The translations under genes were made by a program, and so were the position numbers. A DNA stretch of 64,000 nt from DASUAL01 sp035763805. Its GTDB lineage: Bacteria > Gemmatimonadota > Gemmatimonadetes > Gemmatimonadales > GWC2-71-9. Location of the stretch: assembly GCA_035763805.1 (NCBI GenBank), contig DASUAL010000014.1, positions 1 through 64,000 on the forward strand. Direction: 5' to 3'. Position 1 is the first letter of the stretch; each line of letters opens with the position of its first letter. Shown here in pieces: positions 1-8,037 of this stretch. The notes beneath the pieces are model-generated. The model saw only the letters and a program-made list of their open reading frames with translations. It was not told where the DNA came from and did no database searches.

Positions 1-944
1 AGCATCTTCTCGATCTCCGCCCCGATCCGCTCCAGCATGGGGAAGATCTCCGCCATCAGGTCGTCTTGGGACTCGGTCCGGCTCGGCTCGTGGGTCAGCC
101 CCCGCCGGATCATCGCGTCCACCTTGCGGCGCTCGCGAATCAGGCGATCCAGCTCAGACGAAACGGCCGCCGTGGCCTGGGCGTGGGCGCACGCCTCGTC
201 CAGCACGTCGATCGCCTTATCGGGGCGCGCCCGTTCGGGAACGAAGCGGTCGGTGAGTACGATCGCGGCTTTGAGCGCGTCATCGGTGACCGCGACAGCG
301 TGGTGGCGCTCCAGGCGCGGCCGCCGGGCGACGAGTACCTCCCATGTCTGGATCGCATCCAGCTCCTCCACGACCACCGGCTGGAACCGCCGCTCGAGCG
401 CGGGGTCGCCGCGGATCCACTTGTCGTACTCTCCGCCCGTGGTCGCCCCGATGATGCGGATGTCGCCCCGTACCAGCGCGGGCTTCAGCATGTTGGCGGC
501 GTCCATCGCCGCGCCCAGGGCGGTCCCCTGGCCGATGAGGTTGTGCAGCTCGTCCACGAACAGGATGAGATCGGGGTCCGCCGAGAGCTCGCGCACGAGC
601 TTCCGAATGCGCTCCTCGTACTGGCCGCGAAACGCCGTGCCCGCGAGCAGGGCCACGTGGTCGAGGGCCACGACGCGCGCGTCCTTCAAGGCGGGCGGCA
701 CGTCCCCTGCGGCAATGCGCTGCGCCAACCCCTCGACAATGGCGGTTTTCCCCACGCCCGCTTTGCCGATCAGCGCCGGGTTGTTCTTGCTGTGTCGCAG
801 CAGGATGTCCACGACGCGGGCGATCTCGGCGTCGCGGCAGCGCACCGGTTCGAGATCCCCGCGCCGCGCCTGCGTCGTCAGGTCGACCCCCACCCGCTCG
901 AGCACCGCGCCGGAATCGAACAGCCCTTCGAACGGATCGCCCAT
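1..944 (-). CDS. Clp-family AAA+ ATPase, 3' part cut by window edge
   Basis: The 314 visible residues form the first nucleotide-binding module of a ClpA/ClpB/ClpC-type unfoldase. Walker A GKAGVGKT (about residues 62-69), Walker B LILFVDE and an arginine-finger context ERRF are readable, followed by the helical small domain and the start of the middle region. The usual Clp N-terminal repeat domain is missing: the protein opens only about 35 residues before the AAA core. The ATG is at 944. The gene lies 6 bp behind the prepilin peptidase gene on the same strand, so the two are probably co-transcribed with the TrmH gene. The C-terminal half, including any second ATPase module or ClpP-binding loop, is outside the window. 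ClpA, ClpB and ClpC therefore cannot be told apart. Confidence 0.85.
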   Translation of the reverse strand, partial: MGDPFEGLFDSGAVLERVGVDLTTQARRGDLEPVRCRDAEIARVVDILLRHSKNNPALIGKAGVGKTAIVEGLAQRIAAGDVPPALKDARVVALDHVALLAGTAFRGQYEERIRKLVRELSADPDLILFVDELHNLIGQGTALGAAMDAANMLKPALVRGDIRIIGATTGGEYDKWIRGDPALERRFQPVVVEELDAIQTWEVLVARRPRLERHHAVAVTDDALKAAIVLTDRFVPERARPDKAIDVLDEACAHAQATAAVSSELDRLIRERRKVDAMIRRGLTHEPSRTESQDDLMAEIFPMLERIGAEIEKM

Positions 945-950
945 CGGATC

Positions 951-1721
951 TCAGTTGCCCCGCAGGAAGTGCAGGTACCAGACGATAATCGTCTCCCCGA
1001 ACACGAACGTCAGCGCCGCCCCCAGCGCGAGAAATACCCCGAAGGGGACCAGCCGCTTCTTTCTGAGCGACAGGGGGACGAAGATCAGGCTGCCCAAGAG
1101 CGCTCCGAGAAACACCGTGAGGAGCACCCCCTTCCACCCCACGAACGATCCGACCATCGCCATCATCTTGATGTCGCCGCCGCCCATGGCCTCTTCCTTG
1201 AACGTCCACTGGCCGATCTGGGCGACCGCAAAGAGCAGCGCGAACCCCGCGCCGGCGCCGAGCACGGCCTGGACGAACCCGCTGACCCCGCCGGCGAGGG
1301 AGAGGCCGAGCCCGAGGACGAGGCCGCCCCACGTGTACTCGTCGGGGATCAAGTAGTGCCGGGCATCCGTGACCGCGATCCCGAGGAGGATCGTGCCGAA
1401 CAGCGCAGCCGCGAGCGCCTGGGCCGTGACGCCGTAGCGGACCGCCGCGCCCAGCCAGATGAGGCCGACCGCGGCCTCGATGATCGGGTACTGCGCGGAG
1501 ATCGGCTCGCGGCAGTGGCGGCACCGCCCCTTGAGCACCAGCCACGAGACGAGCGGGATGTTGTCGCGCCAGGCGATGGGATGCGTGCACCGCGGACACG
1601 CGGATGGCGGCCGCAGCAGGGACGTGTCGCGGGGCAGCCGTACGATGCACACATTCAGGAAGCTCCCGACGCACAGCCCAAGCACGGCGGCGGCGGACAG
1701 CAGGACCCACTCAGCGACCAC
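951..1721 (-). CDS. pilD: Prepilin peptidase / N-methyltransferase (type IV prepilin processing)
   Basis: This is a 256-residue polytopic membrane protein of peptidase family A24A. It cleaves the leader of type IV prepilins or type II pseudopilins and methylates the new N-terminal residue. Near the N-terminus is the cytoplasmic zinc-binding region with two CxxC pairs (CPRC and CRHC). The two catalytic aspartates are visible in the AVTDARHYLIPDE and GGGDIKMM segments, the latter being the GxGD-type motif. Several hydrophobic helices surround them. The gene overlaps the end of the upstream TrmH-like gene by 11 bp. A GspE/PilB-type assembly ATPase is encoded at the far right end of the window, so a pilus or secretion system is likely, though no pilin gene is visible. 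Confidence 0.93.
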   Translation of the reverse strand: MVAEWVLLSAAAVLGLCVGSFLNVCIVRLPRDTSLLRPPSACPRCTHPIAWRDNIPLVSWLVLKGRCRHCREPISAQYPIIEAAVGLIWLGAAVRYGVTAQALAAALFGTILLGIAVTDARHYLIPDEYTWGGLVLGLGLSLAGGVSGFVQAVLGAGAGFALLFAVAQIGQWTFKEEAMGGGDIKMMAMVGSFVGWKGVLLTVFLGALLGSLIFVPLSLRKKRLVPFGVFLALGAALTFVFGETIIVWYLHFLRGN

Positions 1722-2574
1722 GCGTCACCTCGTAGAGCAAGATGCCGGCCGCCACGGCGACGTTGAGCGATTCGGCGCCCTGGGCGAGCGGGATGGCCAC
1801 GCGCTTGGCGGCCACCGCGTTGAGCTGCGGCCGGATGCCGGCCCCCTCGTTCCCGACAATCACCGCGATCGGCCCCTCATCCACGAATCCCCCGTCCTCT
1901 TTCCCTCTTCCCCCGGGCAAAATGGCCCGGTGGAGCGGCACGCCATCGGCTGCCGCCGCCCAGAGAGTGACGCCGTGCTTGCGCGCCCACGCGATGAACG
2001 CGTTGTCGTCGAACGGCACGACGGGGTGTCGGAAGGTCGCGCCCATCGCAGCGCGCAGCGCCTTCGGGTTGAGGGTGTCGGCGGTGCCGCGCAGCACGAC
2101 GGTCCCGGCGGCGCCGAGCGCGTGCGCGGTGCGGATGAGCGTGCCGACGTTTCCCGGATCCTGCACGCCGTCGATCACGAGCGCGACGCCCGCCCGCCCC
2201 CCTGCCCCCGCTATTCCGAGCGCGAGGTCGTCCGGCGTCCACTGTCGGGGCTCGACCACGGCGACGATGCCCTGCGGGGTGTCCGTGCTCGCGAGCTGCG
2301 CGAGGGTGCGCGACGACGCCTCCTCCACCGGGACGGCGTGGCGCTCGAGCTCGACCACCAGTGCCGCGCCGCGAGCGGTGCGGGACAGCTCCGGCGCGAC
2401 GAGCGCGCCACGGAACTTGAGACCCGCGCCGAGCGCCTCTTCCACGAGACGCACGCCCTCGATGAGGGCGAGGCCGCGACGGCCGCGCGCCTTGCGCCGT
2501 TGGAGATCGCGGATCGTCGACTGCAGATTACTGGCTATGGGTCTCCTCGCGCACGCGCGACGGTCGATGGGCAA
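1711..2574 (-). CDS. TrmH/SpoU-family RNA 2'-O-ribose methyltransferase
   Basis: The 287-residue protein has an N-terminal substrate-binding part (about 20-110, including ALIEGVRLVEEAL) and a SPOUT methyltransferase domain. The three SpoU motifs are present: DGVQDPGNVGTLIRTAHA, IVGNEGAG and the C-terminal PLAQGAESLNVAVAAG knot. Family members methylate ribose in 23S rRNA or tRNA using SAM; the exact target cannot be read from sequence. The only standard in-frame start is TTG at 2574, so the true N-terminus is uncertain. Two G-rich stretches read as in-frame 7-bp units (around 1880-1925 and 2190-2215). They encode glycine-rich insertions between conserved strands. Confidence 0.88.
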   Translation of the reverse strand: MPIDRRACARRPIASNLQSTIRDLQRRKARGRRGLALIEGVRLVEEALGAGLKFRGALVAPELSRTARGAALVVELERHAVPVEEASSRTLAQLASTDTPQGIVAVVEPRQWTPDDLALGIAGAGGRAGVALVIDGVQDPGNVGTLIRTAHALGAAGTVVLRGTADTLNPKALRAAMGATFRHPVVPFDDNAFIAWARKHGVTLWAAAADGVPLHRAILPGGRGKEDGGFVDEGPIAVIVGNEGAGIRPQLNAVAAKRVAIPLAQGAESLNVAVAAGILLYEVTRGR

Positions 2575-2739
2575 TCAATATGCGAAGAACGGGGGCCGGA
2601 GTCTGCCCCCGGCCGGCCGCGCCGCGGCGCGCCGCCAGCCCTACGCCGTCATGCTCACCGGCGGGCAGGACACCCCGGCGTTCCGTGAGTTCCAGTCACC
2701 GGTGCGGAACCGGCGACCGTCCGCCAAGACCTGTCACCG

Positions 2740-3549
2740 ATGAAGATCGCGCTCACGATCGCCGGCTCGGACTCGGGCGGGGGCGCCGGGATCCAGGCGG
2801 ACCTGAAGACGTTCCACCAGTTCGGCGTGTTCGGGACGAGCGTGATCACTGCCGTGACGGCCCAGAACACGGTGAGCGTGCGGGCGTGGGCGCCGCTACC
2901 GGCCGCGCTCGTCGTGCAGCAGATCGACGCCCTGGCGGACGATCTCCCGCCGCGCGCGGTGAAGAGCGGTATGCTGGGCTCGGCGGAGCTCGTCGAGGCG
3001 GTGGCGGCGGGGATCGCGCGCCGGGGCCTCCCCAACTACGTGCTCGACCCGGTGATGGTAGCGACATCCGGAGATCGCCTCCTGGACCGCGACGCCGAAC
3101 AGCTCATCGCGCAGCGTCTCGTGCCGCTCGCATCGCTCGTCACGCCGAACCTCGACGAGGCCGCGATCCTCGTCGGCGCGGAGGTCGGCACCCCCGCGGA
3201 CATGGAGCGCGCCGGGCGCGCGCTGGTGCGACTCGGCGCTCGGGCAGCGCTCGTGAAGGGCGGGCATCTCGCCGGTGACGACGTGGTGGACGTGCTCGTG
3301 GCCGACGGCCGGGTGCGGCGCTTCACGCGTCCGCGGATCGATACGACCTCCACTCACGGCACCGGCTGCACGCTCTCGGCTGCCGTCGCGGCAGGGCTCG
3401 CCCATGGCCGGCCGCTCGAGTGCGCGGTGGAAGATGCGCTCGACTTCGTGCACCGCGCGATGGCGGCGGCGCCGGGCCTCGGCCGGGGGCACGGGCCGCT
3501 GAATCACTTTGTCCCCGCACCACAGCGCCCACCGACGAACGGGCTCTAG
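2740..3549 (+). CDS. thiD: Hydroxymethylpyrimidine / phosphomethylpyrimidine kinase (ThiD)
   Basis: This is a 269-residue ribokinase-fold kinase. It phosphorylates HMP and HMP-phosphate to HMP-pyrophosphate in thiamine biosynthesis. It opens with the typical ALTIAGSDSGGGAGIQADLK substrate and phosphate-binding segment. The conserved DPVMVATSGDRLL and the C-terminal anion-hole motif THGTGCTLSAAVAAG follow. Length matches the family. No other thi gene lies nearby, and the 165 bp upstream do not show a convincing TPP riboswitch. No clear Shine-Dalgarno precedes the ATG at 2740. The following DUF2071 gene begins within its 3' end, suggesting co-transcription. Confidence 0.95.
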   Translation: MKIALTIAGSDSGGGAGIQADLKTFHQFGVFGTSVITAVTAQNTVSVRAWAPLPAALVVQQIDALADDLPPRAVKSGMLGSAELVEAVAAGIARRGLPNYVLDPVMVATSGDRLLDRDAEQLIAQRLVPLASLVTPNLDEAAILVGAEVGTPADMERAGRALVRLGARAALVKGGHLAGDDVVDVLVADGRVRRFTRPRIDTTSTHGTGCTLSAAVAAGLAHGRPLECAVEDALDFVHRAMAAAPGLGRGHGPLNHFVPAPQRPPTNGL

Positions 3550-4270
3550 TTGTGAGAGCGCGACGGAAGCCCTGACGCCTCGCCCGTTCCTTACCGCGCG
3601 CTGGTCCAATGTGGTCCTCGTCACCTTTGAGGCCCCCGAGGAACTGGTCCGGGCGCACATCCCGCCCGGCGTCGAGCCCGACCGCTGGAACGGCCGGATG
3701 CACGTCAGCCTGGTCGCGCTGCAGATGCACGACGTCCGCGTGCTCGGCTGGCGCGCGCCGGGTTTCGCAGCGCATCCGCAGGTGAATCTCCGGACGTACG
3801 TCCGACGCGGAGCGGACCCGGCCGTGACGTTCGTGCGCGAGCTGGTCCCCAGCCGGCTCATCGCCGCCGTCGGGCGACTGCGCTACGGGGAGCCGTTCCA
3901 GGCCGCCCGGGTCGAGGCGCGCGTCGTCGAGCACGGAGACGGCGTGACGGCCGAGTACCGTTTCGGGCTGACGGCGCCGACGCACCGGATCGTGGTCACG
4001 GCGGCGCGGACGACCGTGCTGCCTCAGGCGACGTCGTTCGAGCACCACCTCACGGAACGCACGCATGGCTGCCGCCGCGGCCCGGACGGGCGGCTGCGAA
4101 CGTTCCGAGTGGAGCACCCGCCCTGGTCGATCAGGCCGGTGAGGACCGTCGATTACGAGATCGACTTCGGGGAAGTGTACGGGAGGGAGTGGGCATTTCT
4201 GAACGGAAGCCACCCGGTGTCGGTCATCCTGGCGGTGGGGTCCGACGTCGCGGTGTATCCGCCGTCCTAA
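3509..4270 (+). CDS. DUF2071 (YqjF-like) protein
   Basis: The protein of up to 253 residues matches the DUF2071 family. The pattern is RPFLTARWSNVVLVTFEAPEE near the N-terminus, the conserved NLRTYVRRG strand, and a C-terminal part with FLNGSHPVSVILAVGS. The family has an acetoacetate decarboxylase-like beta fold and no proven biochemical function, so none is assigned. The only usual in-frame start is TTG at 3509, overlapping thiD by 41 bp. A CTG at 3566 would give a more family-like N-terminus. It is convergent with the DUF5916 gene, with only 3 bp between the stops. Confidence 0.8.
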   Translation: MSPHHSAHRRTGSSCESATEALTPRPFLTARWSNVVLVTFEAPEELVRAHIPPGVEPDRWNGRMHVSLVALQMHDVRVLGWRAPGFAAHPQVNLRTYVRRGADPAVTFVRELVPSRLIAAVGRLRYGEPFQAARVEARVVEHGDGVTAEYRFGLTAPTHRIVVTAARTTVLPQATSFEHHLTERTHGCRRGPDGRLRTFRVEHPPWSIRPVRTVDYEIDFGEVYGREWAFLNGSHPVSVILAVGSDVAVYPPS

Positions 4271-4273
4271 GCC

Positions 4274-6964
4274 CTATGGATTCCACCAATACGTCACTTT
4301 GACCAGGAAGATGTTGTCCGCTTTGGCGTGCAGCAGGCGGTCCATCGACCGCCGGAACTGGAAGTCCCCGCTGGTCTCATCGTCCGAGCGGGTCTGCGTC
4401 CACACGACGTAGATCGTCGAACCGGGCAGGTATTCCCACCGCAGCACGGCATTCCCACGCAGCGACACGAGGTTGAAGTTGGGGTTCGCGAAGCTGAACG
4501 TGTCGCTCGGCGCGGCACTCGCCTGCACGTGATAGGTGCCGCTCGTATCGAGGCTGATCGTGCCGACGTCGCGGCCGTACCGGTTGAAATCGAACGTGCG
4601 AGGCCGCGCCAGCTCCTTGAACTCGGTGTAACGACCCGCGGAGATCAGCGGTTGGGCGTAGAGCTGGAGTGACAGCTCCGGCGTGTACGTCCAGTTCAGC
4701 CGGATCCCCGCCGACAGCTCCGTCTGGTGCAGCGTGCCGAACACGTAGCGCTTACCGTACGTCGCAGTCACCGCCGCGGCGTCGAAGGTGCCGACGTACT
4801 GGACCGGCGTCTTCTCCTGGAACAGGTTCGGCCCCATGCTGACCGAGATGTTGGACGCCGGCCGCAGCTCGAGGCTGGGGGACAGATACCAGTTGCGGCC
4901 GCTCTCGGCCTGGTAGGTACCACTCCAGACGTTCAGCACCCAGTTCTTGCGTGTGTCCGTCTCCCAGCCGCCGTCGACCTGGTACCCCGGTGGGTTGAGG
5001 CTGAGCGGGCCGCCGCGCGTGCGCCGGTTGTTCACGGTCCAGGGGTTGTAAGCCACGTCCCAGCTGAACCGGTGGTAGTTCAGCAGCTGGACGTTGCCGA
5101 AGTGATACACGCCGGTCCAGTTGATATTGCCGTCCCAGTCGTAGTTCCGGAACGCCGCCCCGCCCAGCTCGCCGTACCGGAAAACCTTCCCGGGTTGTGT
5201 CCAGGCGTGACCCGCCCCCACGTGCATGTTGATCACGCCGGTGCGCCACAGGAACCCGACGTCGTTCATGTCGAACTTGGGCGCGATCACGCCGATCGCC
5301 GAGTTCGAGAACCAGTTGCCTTTCTGCTTGTTGAGATAGACCCGTGCGGCCCAGCCGGTGAGCGACGTGGCGCTCGGATCGACCCGCACGTGGCGCGCGT
5401 CCGGCTGTTGGAAGTAATGCTGCGAATTCTCCTGGATCGCCGTGATGCGCGCGGCGTCGCCGCTGACCCGTGTCACGCCGACCCACCCCGTGACCACCCA
5501 CGCCTTGGCGCGATCGAGGAACGTCCAGCCGTCGAGGCCGAGGGCCAACGAGCGCGCGTTCACGTCGCCGCGCAGCGCGGGGTCCTGGAACCCGCGCACG
5601 GCCGCGGTAGATATGAAGCCCAATCCGTGACGCCCGTCGGGGAATTCCTTCTGGGCGCGATACACGCCATAGTAGGCGAGCGGCTCGAGTTCCTTCTTGA
5701 ACCGCACGCCGGCCGTGTCCAGCCGGGCCGTCTCTCGCGCAGTCACCGCCGAGAGCGCGCCGACGTTCCAGCTCCCTCCGACCTTTCCCGTCAGCTTCAG
5801 AGCGCCGAGGATGTGCGCCCCCGAAGGCACGTCCGCGTAGTCCGCGTCCGGCATGCTCCCCTGTGGCCCCCGCCCGATGCGACGGCTGTAGAAGAACTGC
5901 GGCTCGCTCCAGTTGAAGCCCCAATAGTTTCGGGCCCCGCCGCGCCCGAAGTTGAAGATCGACGACCCCTCGATGAAGAACGGCCGCTTCTCCTGGAAGA
6001 ACGTTTCGACGTCGCTCAGGTTCACCACCGCCGGGTCCAGCTCGACCTGGCCAAAATCCGGGTTCACGGTGGCGTTGAGGGTGAGGTTGGGCCCGAGCCC
6101 GATTCGCGCGTCGGCGCCGAGGCTCGGCGTGAGTTTCGAGCCGTCGTGGAACGGATCGGCGGCCGGGCGCGGCGAGAATTCCGCCTTGCCGGTAGTGTAC
6201 GGCAGCACCTCGAGGCGCGGCGGCGGCGTGACCCGCTCGATCCCCACCAGGTCGACGAACCGTGAAACGAAGCCACTGCCGTTCTTGGGCGTGTAGACGA
6301 GGTAGTCACGCTCGTTCTTGCGCGCGATCTCTCGCTTGAAGTTTATCCCCCACAGGTACTCTGGCCGGTGGATGAACCGCAGCTGGGAATACGGGACCCG
6401 CAACTCCGCCGTCCAGCCCAGGGAGTCACGGGTGACCTTCCCCTCCCACACCCCGTCCCAGGAGTTGTCCTCCCACTCGTCGTTGTACAGCGTGCCGTCG
6501 GACAGCGTCCCGGCGGCGTTCACGCCGAAGTAATAGCCGCTGCGTCGGTCGTGGTAGGGATCGATGAAGACGGTGAAGGCATCGGAGTTGGTCAGCGCGT
6601 CCCGCCGACCGAGCCGGGCGATTATCGAATCCGGGTGGGCATCGTGCATCCGGGCGCCGATGTACAACGCCGCATCGTCGTAGGCGACGTACACCACCGT
6701 GCTCTCAGTCGGCTGCGTCCCTTCGTTGGGGTCCCGCTGCAGGAAGCCGGTCACACGGTCCGCACCCAGCCAGAGCTGGTCACTCAGCGAGCCGTCGATG
6801 ACCGGGGGGCGGGCAAGCCGAATCGCGCGCACGACCTGCGGCGCGACCCCCGCCGAGTCGGCGACGATCCTACTCGCCTGGACCGAGGCTACGGCGGGTG
6901 AGTCGACCGCTGCAGTCGCGAAGACGGACGCCGCGCTCACCAGGGAGATGACAGCGATAAGCAT
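4274..6964 (-). CDS. DUF5916 outer-membrane protein with CBM9-like N-terminal domain
   Basis: From the ATG at 6964 (preceded by GAGGTG) the protein has 896 residues and a clear signal peptide (MLIAVISLVSAASVFATAA). Residues about 40-230 form a carbohydrate-binding family 9-like beta-sandwich (IDGSLSDQLW, VYVAYDDAALYIGARMHD). The remainder is the DUF5916 region, with alternating hydrophobic and polar strands ending in an aromatic C-terminus typical of an outer-membrane beta-barrel. Conserved family text such as NPDFGQVELDPAVVNLS and FFQEKRPFFIEGS is present. Substrate is unknown, and the family is often found in Bacteroidota and Gemmatimonadota. An upstream ATG at 7033 exists but would place 23 extra residues before the signal peptide, so it was not chosen. 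Confidence 0.85.
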   Translation of the reverse strand: MLIAVISLVSAASVFATAAVDSPAVASVQASRIVADSAGVAPQVVRAIRLARPPVIDGSLSDQLWLGADRVTGFLQRDPNEGTQPTESTVVYVAYDDAALYIGARMHDAHPDSIIARLGRRDALTNSDAFTVFIDPYHDRRSGYYFGVNAAGTLSDGTLYNDEWEDNSWDGVWEGKVTRDSLGWTAELRVPYSQLRFIHRPEYLWGINFKREIARKNERDYLVYTPKNGSGFVSRFVDLVGIERVTPPPRLEVLPYTTGKAEFSPRPAADPFHDGSKLTPSLGADARIGLGPNLTLNATVNPDFGQVELDPAVVNLSDVETFFQEKRPFFIEGSSIFNFGRGGARNYWGFNWSEPQFFYSRRIGRGPQGSMPDADYADVPSGAHILGALKLTGKVGGSWNVGALSAVTARETARLDTAGVRFKKELEPLAYYGVYRAQKEFPDGRHGLGFISTAAVRGFQDPALRGDVNARSLALGLDGWTFLDRAKAWVVTGWVGVTRVSGDAARITAIQENSQHYFQQPDARHVRVDPSATSLTGWAARVYLNKQKGNWFSNSAIGVIAPKFDMNDVGFLWRTGVINMHVGAGHAWTQPGKVFRYGELGGAAFRNYDWDGNINWTGVYHFGNVQLLNYHRFSWDVAYNPWTVNNRRTRGGPLSLNPPGYQVDGGWETDTRKNWVLNVWSGTYQAESGRNWYLSPSLELRPASNISVSMGPNLFQEKTPVQYVGTFDAAAVTATYGKRYVFGTLHQTELSAGIRLNWTYTPELSLQLYAQPLISAGRYTEFKELARPRTFDFNRYGRDVGTISLDTSGTYHVQASAAPSDTFSFANPNFNLVSLRGNAVLRWEYLPGSTIYVVWTQTRSDDETSGDFQFRRSMDRLLHAKADNIFLVKVTYWWNP

Positions 6965-7170
6965 TGGCACCTCGAGACGGTGGTCGGTGCGAATCCCCGG
7001 CGACGGCGTCCGAGGCGGACGGATCGACGTCAACTATGACAGCTTGTGCTACGGAAGGGTTGCAAGGACGGTGTCAGGGAAGGGTCAGCAGCCGGTGGAG
7101 GACGTCGGCGACGCCGCCCAAGAGCGTCGGGGTGGCAGGAATCCGCCGCCCCCGGATGCGCGCCGGGCCG

Positions 7171-7983
7171 CTACAGCGCCCGCAGCACGCCTCGCACGAG
7201 TGCGCCCAGCTCACCGGCCAGCCGGCGTCCCGCCTCCAGCACCTCCTCGTGCGAGAGCTTGGCCGCGGACAGGCCGGCTGCCACATTCGTGATGCTGGAA
7301 AACCCCACGCAGCGGATTCCGCGGGCCCGCGCCGCGATCACCTCGGGCACGGTGGACATCCCCACGGCGTCCGCCCCGAGCCGCGCGAGCATGCGGATCT
7401 CGGCCGGCGTCTCAAACGAGGGGCCGAGCAGGGCCGCGTAGACCCCCTCTTCCAGAGCGATCTTCTCGGACCGGGCGACCTCCCGGGCGCGGGCGCGCAG
7501 CTCGGGGTCGTACGGGTCGCTCATGTCGGGGAAGCGCTCTTCACCTTCCTCTACTGCGCCTGCGAGCGGGTTCCGGAACATCAGGTTGATGTGATCCGCG
7601 ATCAGCATCAGAACCGGTGGGCGGAACGTGAGCCGCAGCCCCCCCGCGGCGTTCGTGACGATCAGCGTGCGGACGCCAAGGTGGGCGAACACGCGTACCG
7701 GGAGCGCGGCGACCGCCGGGGGGTGCCCTTCATAAAGATGGAAGCGGCCGCTCTGCACGAGCACCGCTACGCCCTCGAGCGTCCCGGCGACGAGCTCGCC
7801 CTTGTGCCCCGGGGCGCCGGGCTGCGGGAAGCCAGGGATTGCGGAATGCGGAATGCGGAATGCGGAATGCACCTCATCCGCCAGCGACCCCAGACCAGAA
7901 CCCAGGACAATGGCCACGCTGGGCCGCAAGTCGCCCAGGCGCCGTCGGACGGCATCGGTCGCCTCGCTGACCAGCTTGCTCAC
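7171..7983 (-). CDS. punA: Purine nucleoside phosphorylase (trimeric, family 2)
   Basis: It converts inosine or guanosine plus phosphate to the base and ribose-1-phosphate. The phosphate-binding loop VLGSGLGSLAD, the QSGRFHLYEGH segment, the TNAAGGL motif, the purine-site GPSFETPAEIRML and GADAVGMSTVPEV are all present. The likely start is GTG at 7983. An ATG at 8022 is also in frame, but it lies inside a 7-bp repeat array. Residues 38-50 (VHSAFRIPHSAIP) are encoded by another array of the same repeat. They replace the usual loop before IPGFP with almost no change in length. This is the last gene of the 5'-nucleotidase, adenosine deaminase, transporter operon, which it completes metabolically. 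Confidence 0.94.
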   Translation of the reverse strand: MSKLVSEATDAVRRRLGDLRPSVAIVLGSGLGSLADEVHSAFRIPHSAIPGFPQPGAPGHKGELVAGTLEGVAVLVQSGRFHLYEGHPPAVAALPVRVFAHLGVRTLIVTNAAGGLRLTFRPPVLMLIADHINLMFRNPLAGAVEEGEERFPDMSDPYDPELRARAREVARSEKIALEEGVYAALLGPSFETPAEIRMLARLGADAVGMSTVPEVIAARARGIRCVGFSSITNVAAGLSAAKLSHEEVLEAGRRLAGELGALVRGVLRAL

Positions 7984-8037
7984 TTCGCCGCCAGCCGCAT
8001 CACCCGTTTCCGCAATCCGCATTCCGCATTCCGCATT
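7836..8037. repeat. Inverted pair of 7-bp tandem repeat arrays in and before punA
   Basis: Positions 7836-7870 are five 7-bp units on the plus strand: GGATTGC once, then GGAATGC four times. Positions 8012-8037 hold the same units in reverse orientation: GCAATCC, GCATTCC twice, GCATT. About 140 bp separate the arms. The left array is inside the punA reading frame and is translated. The right array starts at the nupC stop codon and covers the nupC-punA junction. Confidence 0.85.

Noticed and set aside
37..1766. Long plus-strand open frames over the Clp, prepilin peptidase and TrmH genes
   Set aside because: They are antisense frames in GC-rich DNA with Arg/Pro/Ala-rich translations and no domain pattern. 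The minus-strand frames hold complete motifs.
2575..2739. Possible riboswitch before thiD; part of it (GGTGCGGAACCGGCGACCGTCC) recalls the cobalamin riboswitch core
   Set aside because: The required upstream GGGAA and downstream CACTGT parts are missing, and a TPP riboswitch signature is also absent. The gap is GC-rich enough for chance similarity.
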